Shown piece after piece: positions 24,484-32,447 of a DNA stretch of 64,000 bases. The first letter of the stretch is position 1; each line of letters begins with the position of its first letter. Position numbers and translations under genes: made by a program. The DNA comes from UBA1361 sp041656375. Lineage in GTDB: Bacteria > Bacillota_I > Bacilli_A > RFN20 > CAG-826. The notes under the pieces were generated by a model. The model was not told the DNA's origin. It saw only the letters and a program-made list of their open reading frames with translations, and did not search any database. Where the stretch lies: contig CAYPGR010000001.1 in the NCBI GenBank assembly GCA_964410505.1, forward strand, positions 186,001 to 250,000, written 5' to 3'.

Positions 24484-25722
24484 GTGGCAGAACAAGATTA
24501 CAACATACCGAACCATGCCGCCTATGATTTAGGGGAAGAAATCCTCAAAACGTCAAAGCGCCGTAAAAGAGCGCGGAAACTCATACGTTTTGCTTCTTTT
24601 GTCATTGCCGTTTTCGTCATCATCTCCTACCTTGGTTATACCTTAGGACAATACTTTGCGAATGCGACTAGTTTATCAGTCCGAACAAAGATGCCTGAGA
24701 TTACCTTTTCACAGCTCGGGTTTCGGTTAACAACACCGATCGATGCCACGGATAGCACCAAGTACAATTTAGTGCCCGACACCGAAGGCGATGTTGGTGG
24801 GCAAGGCTATGTTTATTGGTCATCACAAGATGTGTCCCCTCAAACCTTAAGTTTCATACTTAAACATGAAAAGTATTCTCATAATTCACGGTTGATGCCT
24901 GTGACATCAAGATTTTTTGTTAAAGATCAAGATAAAAACAATAATCACGTTATCTATGATCGACCGCGTGTTGTCACCAATGTGCGCCATAATCTAGAAG
25001 AAGGCATTGCGACAAAAGAAGATTATATGGGCCTATCCGTTCTCTTCCGATTAGGGATTGATAATGACCCTCAAAATACCACAACCTTAGATAATATCGG
25101 GGTGTATTTCTCACGAGACACGAAGTTTAATGGTGATCCCAATCTTCTCCGGGCGATGCGGCTGGGGTTTCAGTCCAGTCACACCAAAGACATCATTAGC
25201 CCTGGACGCAAAGAACCAAAAGAAAATGGGTATTTAAATTACATCAATGTCGGCGGAAGACTCGACCTTGATGCGGTGACTGCACCGCCAAATCGTTATG
25301 GTTATTATGACTATACCCTCTTACTTGACGGGGCCCAATACGGCGAAACTGGTGAGCATCAATATGAAATTGCTTATGGTGATTTTGAAAATGAATTAAC
25401 GAATGCCAACTGGGGTGAAGCAAGTGCTGAATCAGGCACCATTCCCGAAAATAACAATGTCTATCACGCCGCTACCTTCGCGAATGTCCGTCCCTTAATT
25501 AACGCGGTTCCGGCTAAACAATACTACACCAATTTTGCGAAATACTCTCTCATCAATGGAGAAGGGGACGCAATTGCTTTTACAAATGAACTTGGCGTTG
25601 CTGAAGTGAATCTTTCTATTTGGTTAGAAGGCTGGGATGAATATGCGACGGACGATATTGTTGGTTCAACCTTTGGCGCCCAACTGAAATTCGAAGTTGC
25701 GAAGAAAGACCTGATTAGTTAG
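24484..25722 (+). CDS. Membrane-anchored protein related to the fibre subunits (possible anchor)
   Basis: About 412 residues. A basic cytosolic stretch (KTSKRRKRARKL) precedes one membrane helix (about 34-56) and a large outer beta-rich domain. The C-terminal segment VNLSIWLEGWDEYATDDIVG parallels FRFWIEGTDSETVND of the fibre proteins, suggesting common descent with the signal peptide turned into an uncleaved anchor. GTG 24484 lies 6 nt after GGAG and is preferred to ATG 24472, which has no ribosome binding site. First gene behind riboswitch 2. Role as base or anchor of the fibre is inference. Confidence 0.65.
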   Translation: MAEQDYNIPNHAAYDLGEEILKTSKRRKRARKLIRFASFVIAVFVIISYLGYTLGQYFANATSLSVRTKMPEITFSQLGFRLTTPIDATDSTKYNLVPDTEGDVGGQGYVYWSSQDVSPQTLSFILKHEKYSHNSRLMPVTSRFFVKDQDKNNNHVIYDRPRVVTNVRHNLEEGIATKEDYMGLSVLFRLGIDNDPQNTTTLDNIGVYFSRDTKFNGDPNLLRAMRLGFQSSHTKDIISPGRKEPKENGYLNYINVGGRLDLDAVTAPPNRYGYYDYTLLLDGAQYGETGEHQYEIAYGDFENELTNANWGEASAESGTIPENNNVYHAATFANVRPLINAVPAKQYYTNFAKYSLINGEGDAIAFTNELGVAEVNLSIWLEGWDEYATDDIVGSTFGAQLKFEVAKKDLIS

Positions 25723-25736
25723 GGATAGGTACAAAC

Positions 25737-27260
25737 ATGAGTGCATTTTTTAGTTACATTAAAGACACATTTGAAACCTTCTGGGTCAATTTTGTTAATT
25801 GGCTAGAAGCCGTCTTTGTCGAGCCTTGGCGTCTCGTCATCAGTGATATTCAAGACTACAATACGATCCTTGAACGTTATATTGCCCAATTCGGTGTCTG
25901 GGGATGGATCTTCTATATTTTCTTCTTACTGGTTTTACTTGCCCTCTTAGCGGGGGTTGGCTATCTTATTTATCTTGGCGTTAGAAGCGCCGTCCGGCTT
26001 GGTAAAAAACAATATGAGAAAACAAAACTGGTCGGTGAAGTGCAACGTCTTAATCGGGAACTTTTCTTTGCTATCCAAGAAAAAAATGAAGTGCTTAAAC
26101 TGAAAGCTGAGTCGCTTGGCTTAGAAGACCCAACCAAACTTGATGCGGATAAAAAAGCTTCAGTGGTGGCGGAAGTCTTTCCGAAACTTGCGGCAATTGA
26201 TCAAAAATATAAAAACAAAGATACCGCGATTATGATTGCGGATGTCGATAAAAATATCACCCTTGAACAACTGGCGGTCCGTTACCGCTATTTTGCGGCT
26301 TCACAACTTGGGCTTTTCTATGATATCGATATGGTTCGCACGCTTTTCGCGGCCATTGGTTCAGTTAAAATCATTATTTTGGAAGGTATTTCCGGAACTG
26401 GTAAAACATCACTTCCTTACTCTTTAGGAAAATTCTTCTTAAATGACGTCGCCGTTTGTAGTGTCCAACCGTCATGGCGAGACCGGACTGAATTACTTGG
26501 TTACTATAACGAATTCACGAAAAAGTTTAATGAAAGTGAATTCTTAAGAGCGATTTACGAAGCAAGCTACCGTAAAGATCTCAACATTGTTATTCTTGAT
26601 GAAATGAACTTAGCACGGATTGAATATTACTTTGCCGAGTTCTTATCGATTATGGAAATGCCAAATCCAAATGAGTGGATGGTTGAAATTACCAAAACGG
26701 GTAATGATATGAACCCAACCCAACTTGTTAACGGTAAACTCTTAATCAATTCTAACCTTTGGTTTTTCGGAACGGCAAATAACGATGACTCAACCTTTAC
26801 CATTACCGATAAAGTGTATGACCGAGCGATTAGCATTTCCCTTAATGATCGGGGGGCGATGTTTGATGCCGAATTTACAGAGCCAATTAAACTCCCATAT
26901 ACTTACATTAAAAAACTCTTTGATGAAGCGGTGACGAATTTCCCGCTTAGCAAAGCGAACTTAGCCAAATTTACGAAGCTTGACGAATATGTGGTCGCGA
27001 AGTTTAGAATTGGGTTCGGGAACCGGATTATGCGTCAAATTAAAACCTTTGTCCCGATTTATGTCGCGTGTGGCGGTACGGAAATTGAAGCCTTAGACTT
27101 TATGTTTGCTTCAAAGATTCTCAAGAAATTCCGCGCTTTAAATCTTGCCTTTATGCACGATGAACTGAAAGCATTAACATCCGAAATTGAAAAAACATTT
27201 GGTAAAAATGGTTTCGTCCGTTCAATCAAACAAATCCAAGAATTCATTAGCATGTCGTAG
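25737..27260 (+). CDS. Membrane-anchored McrB-like AAA+ ATPase
   Basis: 507 residues. One strong membrane helix (about 54-84, preceded by amphipathic Trp-rich segments) and a coiled linker lead to an AAA_5/McrB-type module: Walker A GISGTGKTS (217-225), Walker B NIVILDEMN (283-291) and sensor region FFGTANND (343-350). McrB-like ATPases usually work with an McrC/DUF2357 partner; the next gene looks like one. Here the pair sits in a secreted-fibre operon and the ATPase is tethered to the membrane, so restriction of DNA is not the obvious job. What it remodels is unknown. Confidence 0.82.
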   Translation: MSAFFSYIKDTFETFWVNFVNWLEAVFVEPWRLVISDIQDYNTILERYIAQFGVWGWIFYIFFLLVLLALLAGVGYLIYLGVRSAVRLGKKQYEKTKLVGEVQRLNRELFFAIQEKNEVLKLKAESLGLEDPTKLDADKKASVVAEVFPKLAAIDQKYKNKDTAIMIADVDKNITLEQLAVRYRYFAASQLGLFYDIDMVRTLFAAIGSVKIIILEGISGTGKTSLPYSLGKFFLNDVAVCSVQPSWRDRTELLGYYNEFTKKFNESEFLRAIYEASYRKDLNIVILDEMNLARIEYYFAEFLSIMEMPNPNEWMVEITKTGNDMNPTQLVNGKLLINSNLWFFGTANNDDSTFTITDKVYDRAISISLNDRGAMFDAEFTEPIKLPYTYIKKLFDEAVTNFPLSKANLAKFTKLDEYVVAKFRIGFGNRIMRQIKTFVPIYVACGGTEIEALDFMFASKILKKFRALNLAFMHDELKALTSEIEKTFGKNGFVRSIKQIQEFISMS

Positions 27261-27271
27261 AAAGAATCATC

Positions 27272-28873
27272 ATGGCAGAAGAAGTAATAAAAGCATTAAA
27301 AGAAACGCCCTCTAAGAAGGTTACGAAGAAAAAGAGTGACCCCCTTTTAACCGGCTCAAAAACTGCCAAAAAAACGACGAAGAAAAAAGCCGACAATGCT
27401 AAAAAGGCATTAGAGAAAAAACAAAAAGCGGAACTTTTAGCGAAAAAAGCCGAAGCGCTTAAAGGGTATAAACGATTTGAAAATGTTCGCAATCGCTACT
27501 TTAAATTTTTAAAATCAACCGTCCGTAATAGTAAGCCGACGACAGACCTCTTCAATACGGTCCGTAATCATAAAGCGGTCGTTTCGGGTTTCACCCGCAA
27601 TGAAATTAAGCGTTTTGATCATAAATTCATTGAAGAAATTGAACGGGTTATTCCTTCACTAGAAACGATTGTCGTGAGCCCACACAAGTTTATCAATGAA
27701 TTTAGTGAAATCGTTCAGGTTGAAAAAGCCCGTAAAATTACCCCGCGCGCGGTTAATTTCATGGCCCAAAACACCCAATTCATCAGTGAAATTCGTGATG
27801 ATGGTGTAGTCATCCCTAAAAAAGTGCTCAATGTTTTCGTTGATGATGATATTAAAATTTACGAAAATCGTTTTATTATGACCCTTGTTAAAAGACTGCA
27901 AATCTTTATTGAGTTGCGATATAAATATATTCAAGAACATGGTGACACGAAGAACAGTGATCAAATTGAGATCAAAAAAGAAGTCATGGTGGATGATGTT
28001 AAGTTTGAATTTGAAGGCAAACTTAAAATGTCTGTCCCAAGTGATGATGAAGGAACCCGGCAAAGTAATATTGACTTACTAGAGCGGTTAGCCTCGATTC
28101 GCAAACGAACCCTATATCTTGTCACTTCCCCTTTTATGAAAGAAATGGCTAAAGCCATCCCGGTCGCAGATCCAATTCAACAAACCAATATTATTCGTCT
28201 TAACTATGCGTATCAAGACGCCTATAAATTATGGATGTTTATTAACAAATATGATGAGCTGGGTATTTCCTATACGACAACACAAGCCAAAGTTGATTTT
28301 GACGAAAAATATATGGAACAAATCGATCAACTAATTCTCAATTCACTTTTAACGATGCGCACTGAACACGGCAGAATTCCAGCTGCTAAAGTAACGCAAA
28401 AGGTACTTAAACCACACGTTTTGGCTGGTGTTCTTGACTTTGATTTGAGTGATGAACGTTTCTTTGAAGGCGGATTACCGATTAAGGTCAGTGGTCGTCA
28501 AGAAACCGCCGAACAATTAGCGGCCCGTATTAAGCGTGAAGAAACGCGCGAAAAAGCCCGCCTGAAACGTGAAGCGAAACGCCAAAAAGATAAAGAAAGA
28601 CTCGCACTTTTAAGAGCGCGTGAAAAAGAAAAAGCGAAAGAGAAGAAGATTAAAGAACGCGAATTAGCGAAAGAGCGGCAAGCGGAAGCGAAGCGCCGCC
28701 AAGAAGAAAAAAATCTGGAACGCGCCCGTCAACGCGCGGAAAAAGAAAAGATTAAAGCCGAACGCGCAGCCTTCCAAACGAAATTACGGGATGAAGCCCG
28801 TAAACTTCGGGAAGCGCGAATTGCGATTGCAAAACTAGCGGAAAAGGAAAAAGCGGATGAAGAAAGAAAGTAA
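27272..28873 (+). CDS. DUF2357/McrC-like partner with Lys/Arg/Glu-rich coiled-coil tail
   Basis: 533 residues. A Lys-rich N-terminus (1-65), a central region (about 90-410) containing IYENRFIMTLVKRLQIFIEL near 196-215, reminiscent of the ENRF motif in DUF2357 proteins paired with McrB-like ATPases, and a highly charged helical tail (about 415-533, repeated EKARLKREAKRQKDKERL-type heptads). No PD-(D/E)xK nuclease motif is visible, so nuclease activity is doubtful. The DUF2357 call is from motif and gene pairing, not from a search. Ends inside the next gene by 17 nt. Confidence 0.55.
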   Translation: MAEEVIKALKETPSKKVTKKKSDPLLTGSKTAKKTTKKKADNAKKALEKKQKAELLAKKAEALKGYKRFENVRNRYFKFLKSTVRNSKPTTDLFNTVRNHKAVVSGFTRNEIKRFDHKFIEEIERVIPSLETIVVSPHKFINEFSEIVQVEKARKITPRAVNFMAQNTQFISEIRDDGVVIPKKVLNVFVDDDIKIYENRFIMTLVKRLQIFIELRYKYIQEHGDTKNSDQIEIKKEVMVDDVKFEFEGKLKMSVPSDDEGTRQSNIDLLERLASIRKRTLYLVTSPFMKEMAKAIPVADPIQQTNIIRLNYAYQDAYKLWMFINKYDELGISYTTTQAKVDFDEKYMEQIDQLILNSLLTMRTEHGRIPAAKVTQKVLKPHVLAGVLDFDLSDERFFEGGLPIKVSGRQETAEQLAARIKREETREKARLKREAKRQKDKERLALLRAREKEKAKEKKIKERELAKERQAEAKRRQEEKNLERARQRAEKEKIKAERAAFQTKLRDEARKLREARIAIAKLAEKEKADEERK

Positions 28874-29651
28874 GATGATTGAAACCAAAAAAAGAAAAGG
28901 CCTCTTTAGTAAAATTACTGGCGGTATTCTTTTTGGCTTAGTCTTTTTACTTCTTGGTTTTCAAGTGGTGGGGACAATTACCGCTCGGCAAAATAACGGG
29001 ATTGCCCGTTATGGTTCCTTTCAATCATTCCGGGTGGAAACAGATTCCATGGTACCCGCCTATAAGGTGGATACGATGATTTTTGTGAAAGATGTTGATC
29101 CCGCCATCCTTAAAGCGTCCACTACCCCAGAAGCGAAAGACGGGGACACGATTACCTTCATTCGTAACCACGGTTATAATTACACGGCAACAGGGGATCA
29201 AAAAATAATTACCCACCGGATTATTGAAATTACCTTTGAAGAAGGAGAATACTATTTCCGTACCCTCGGTGATAATCTTGAAGCAATGACATGTCCGCCT
29301 GGTGGATGCTCGATTGCCAATGCCGACTGGGTTCGGGAAAGTGACCTGATTGGGGTTGTCGTGGGACAAAGTATGGCGCTTGGTTATTTTAGTCGATTAC
29401 TGAGTCAACCTATTTTTATGCTCTTATTTATTATGATTCCCCTCCTCTTTATTTTCGCCTCGTCATTAGTTGATCTCTTTAAAGAACTTAAAACAACTGA
29501 AAAGGCGGGGGCTAATGGGGGTAAAATGAGTGTAGAAGAAGCTGATTTTGCGGCCATTAAAGAACAAGAAAAATTGAAGATGATGATTGAAATCGAAAAA
29601 GAAAGATTACGTAAAGAAATTGAGGAAGGGGTGAAAGATGATGAAAAATAG
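28857..29651 (+). CDS. sipW: Signal peptidase I, SipW (ER/archaeal) type
   Basis: 264 residues. Membrane helix (20-43), catalytic S64 in TDSMVPAY, H120 in THRIIEI in place of the lysine of ordinary bacterial enzymes, D139 in LGDN, and a second membrane helix (about 185-208) with a charged cytosolic tail. Ser/His enzymes of this class process TasA- and camelysin-like substrates, which are encoded three times upstream. It overlaps the DUF2357-like gene and is overlapped by the EAL gene, so all are co-translated. An alternative ATG at 28875 cannot be excluded. Confidence 0.9.
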   Translation: MKKESKMIETKKRKGLFSKITGGILFGLVFLLLGFQVVGTITARQNNGIARYGSFQSFRVETDSMVPAYKVDTMIFVKDVDPAILKASTTPEAKDGDTITFIRNHGYNYTATGDQKIITHRIIEITFEEGEYYFRTLGDNLEAMTCPPGGCSIANADWVRESDLIGVVVGQSMALGYFSRLLSQPIFMLLFIMIPLLFIFASSLVDLFKELKTTEKAGANGGKMSVEEADFAAIKEQEKLKMMIEIEKERLRKEIEEGVKDDEK

Positions 29652-31221
29652 GAAAGTTCGTAAACCAGTCCAACATTTAAGAAGAGTATGGGTGAGTGGT
29701 GTCTTATCACTTGTTTGGTTTGGTCTTTATGTTTTACTTAGCTTTAAAGCCTTCTCATTTAGCGACAATCCTGTGATCGAAAATTTAATTCTCGCCGGTA
29801 CTTTAGTGATGAGTGTGGTCGGCTTCGTCGCCGCTCTTGTCAGTTTTACAAGATGGAAACGTTCTTCAAATTTGATTCGTTTTAGTTATGCCACCTTCTC
29901 GCTTGTTAAAAATATTAAATCTGAAAAATCATTCCTTTATGAAGTTGATAAAGATATCAAAATCAAAAAACAAAAAGAAGATCTTTTGATGGCGTTTTCA
30001 GTCACCCGCTTTAAAAAGACCGTGTTTACCCGATACGGTTATGAAAAAGGGGCGGAGATTTTAGAAATTATTTATAGCGCCTTTAATCCCCTTGCGATGA
30101 TTTATAAAAATGCTAATTATGGTTATGATTATAATGAAAATTTCCTCATTTATTTATCAAATACAGATTTAGCGGGGGCAAAACAATATATTAGTGATCT
30201 CACCGCGGAAATTAATAAACGGCTTGCCGAAACAAACAATGAAGTTAAGTTCATTAGTGACTTTGGCCTTAGCTATAGTCGGAACGAGAATAATGAACTG
30301 ATTAATGCCACAAGCATGCTCCAACGCGCCCTTATCGCGGCTGATCATGGTCGGATTGATAGTGAACTTGGGGGCTTGACGGTTTATGATGCGAAAATGT
30401 TTGAAAAGAATAAACGAAACGTCCAATTAGGCCTTGAGATTGAAAAGGGCTTAGAGTTATCGCAATTCGAGCTTCACTTCCAACCTAAGTTTGATCTAAA
30501 GTTAGGCCGCTTTGCGGGGGCGGAAGCGCTTGTGCGGTGGCGGCACCCTGAGCTTGGTCTTTTAAGTCCGGCGAACTTTATCCTCTTTGCCGAGCAAAGT
30601 GATTTGATTATCAAGCTTGACCATTACGTTTTAGAAAAAGTATGTGCGCAGCTTGATGAATGGCGAGGCCGTGGCCAACGGTTACTCCCCATTTCCATTA
30701 ATATTTCAAAGCGGACTCTATTTACAGGTAACATTGTCAATTACATCACCTCAATTACCGATAAATACAATATCAATCCAATGCTTATTGAAATTGAAAT
30801 TGTTGAATCGCCTTCGCTTCAAGATATCTTGCTCCTTTTATCGATTGTTAAGAAATTTAAGAACTTAAAAATTAAAGTGGCGATTGATGACTTCGGCACT
30901 GGTTACTCTTCCTTAAGTTATATTAAAAAAATCCCGTTTGATGTCATTAAAATCGATAAAGCGTTCCTTGATGACGTGGATATTGATCAAAAATCGCGGC
31001 TTGTCCTGAAAAATATTGTTGATCTGGCTCATATTTTGGATGCCTATGTCGTTATGGAGGGGGTTCAAGACGAGAAACAAGTGAAGATGCTTGAAGGGAT
31101 GGGCGCGGACGCTATCCAAGGGTTCTTCTATAGCCGTCCTCTCCCTGCTGATAAATATCAAGAATTCCTGGAAGATAACTTATTTGAATATAAGGCGAAA
31201 GGAGCGAAGAAAAAAGCATGA
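29638..31221 (+). CDS. Membrane c-di-GMP phosphodiesterase (degenerate GGDEF-EAL)
   Basis: 527 residues: two membrane helices (about 15-38 and 48-68), a GGDEF-like domain without GGDEF (about 100-265), and an EAL domain with EALVRW (about 295), NIS, EIVES, DDFGTG (about 417), KID, MEGVQ and QGFF, all catalytic positions kept. It should hydrolyse c-di-GMP. Because it is in the operon under riboswitch 2, rising c-di-GMP would raise its own hydrolase: a negative feedback loop, if the switch is ON-type. Confidence 0.9.
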   Translation: MMKNRKVRKPVQHLRRVWVSGVLSLVWFGLYVLLSFKAFSFSDNPVIENLILAGTLVMSVVGFVAALVSFTRWKRSSNLIRFSYATFSLVKNIKSEKSFLYEVDKDIKIKKQKEDLLMAFSVTRFKKTVFTRYGYEKGAEILEIIYSAFNPLAMIYKNANYGYDYNENFLIYLSNTDLAGAKQYISDLTAEINKRLAETNNEVKFISDFGLSYSRNENNELINATSMLQRALIAADHGRIDSELGGLTVYDAKMFEKNKRNVQLGLEIEKGLELSQFELHFQPKFDLKLGRFAGAEALVRWRHPELGLLSPANFILFAEQSDLIIKLDHYVLEKVCAQLDEWRGRGQRLLPISINISKRTLFTGNIVNYITSITDKYNINPMLIEIEIVESPSLQDILLLLSIVKKFKNLKIKVAIDDFGTGYSSLSYIKKIPFDVIKIDKAFLDDVDIDQKSRLVLKNIVDLAHILDAYVVMEGVQDEKQVKMLEGMGADAIQGFFYSRPLPADKYQEFLEDNLFEYKAKGAKKKA

Positions 31222-31952
31222 TTTTATTATTAGGAACGACCCCTGACGATATTCTTTATATTCGTAAAAAAATGAAACTTGTGGAAAAAGGCGCCCTTAA
31301 AGGTGACCATTTCTACTATGTTGGTGAGTATGGTGGCAAGGATATTTGTATTACTTATACCGGAAACTCAAACTTAATGAGTTCTATTATTTGCACCTAC
31401 ATGATTCGTAAATTTGATCCTTATCTTGTCATCTCCATTGGGAGTTGTAGTAGTGCCTCTAAAGGCTTAAAGCAAGGCGACCTCTTCGTAGCTGAGCGGG
31501 TCTACCTTGGGGTTTTTGACTATAATAGCGTGAATGATCGTCATTTTTCTGAAGCCATTCATATGGCCCCATATTATGTCACTGAAGATAGTTATATTCG
31601 GTATGTTGAACGTATTAATGTCAGTGCGGGAAACTATAAACTCGTGCGGGGACCAGTGCTTAATGTCGGCAAATTTTACACGGACATGAATGAAGTCAAT
31701 AAACTTATCGATAACCAAGAAAATTTCCTTGGTGGGAAGATTGCCATTGATACAGAGATGGGTGGTATTGTCACTTGTGCCCGATTTTTTGGTGTACCAT
31801 GGCTAATGATTAAAGCCATAAATTACGAAATTGGCGAAGATGAACAACTCTTAACCCATGTGCGGGTCGGGGTTGAAGCCCAACCACGGATTGGAGCGAT
31901 TGTCGCCCAACTCTTTAACTTCTTAAATACCTCGCTTGAAGAGACGCTTTAA
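31218..31952 (+). CDS. Diverged nucleosidase/phosphorylase of the MTAN/PNP family
   Basis: 244 residues, alpha/beta fold of purine nucleoside phosphorylases: LVISIGSCSSASKGLKQGD corresponds to the INTGVAGG...GD strand-loop, and AIDTEMGGIVTCARFFGVPW to the VEMEAAA helix. The catalytic Asp expected in ISD is Asn/absent here (KAINYE), so normal hydrolase activity is uncertain. Starts inside the EAL gene stop (ATGA). Its role in a fibre operon is unknown; turnover of nucleotide-derived products or binding only are both possible. Confidence 0.7.
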   Translation: MILLLGTTPDDILYIRKKMKLVEKGALKGDHFYYVGEYGGKDICITYTGNSNLMSSIICTYMIRKFDPYLVISIGSCSSASKGLKQGDLFVAERVYLGVFDYNSVNDRHFSEAIHMAPYYVTEDSYIRYVERINVSAGNYKLVRGPVLNVGKFYTDMNEVNKLIDNQENFLGGKIAIDTEMGGIVTCARFFGVPWLMIKAINYEIGEDEQLLTHVRVGVEAQPRIGAIVAQLFNFLNTSLEETL

Positions 31953-31964
31953 GAGGAGTGATGT

Positions 31965-32447
31965 ATGATCCCCCTTAATCACAAAGAAATTGAACGCGAG
32001 ATTAGTCAAACGCTAGTCGATATTTCAGCTGCGGAAGATTTTATGTTTCAGATGCCGCTTGAGATTAACGCTAAGACAAATGGGATCACCTTCGGGATTC
32101 CAGTCGTGATTAACCTTTTTAAGGATGCCTTCTATTTTCAAATTGCGTTTGGTGACTATCGGAAAAGTCACTACTTACAAATAAGTTTTCGTCTTTTAAT
32201 TGGTGAGATTAAGCATGATAAAGACATTCTCCCGATTATCAATAAGCTTAACCTAAAACTACTTTACGGCAAGGCCGTGTTAAATGAAGAAGGGGAAAAA
32301 CCTTATTTAACGATTGAACAAGATTTCAATGCTGCGAATGTCGACCAAGTCAAAGAATCGATGTATGATTTCTTAAATGATCTCATTGATGATGATGTGA
32401 CCCCGCAGATTGAGATGCTCCTTACCAAAATGCGCAGCTTAAAGTAA
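31965..32447 (+). CDS. Small conserved-looking protein, last gene of the assembly operon
   Basis: 160 residues, soluble, alternating alpha/beta pattern (ITFGIPVVINLFKDAFYFQI) resembling YbjN/secretion-chaperone-like folds only in outline. No family recognised. RBS AAGAGGAGTG. Its 3' end overlaps the converging VanZ gene by 9 nt. Confidence 0.6.
   Translation: MIPLNHKEIEREISQTLVDISAAEDFMFQMPLEINAKTNGITFGIPVVINLFKDAFYFQIAFGDYRKSHYLQISFRLLIGEIKHDKDILPIINKLNLKLLYGKAVLNEEGEKPYLTIEQDFNAANVDQVKESMYDFLNDLIDDDVTPQIEMLLTKMRSLK

Noticed and set aside
25737..28873. McrBC restriction/defence system
   Set aside because: No specificity domain or visible nuclease, the ATPase has a membrane helix, and the genes overlap with fibre-processing genes under a c-di-GMP riboswitch. 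An McrBC-derived pair is kept, defence role is not.
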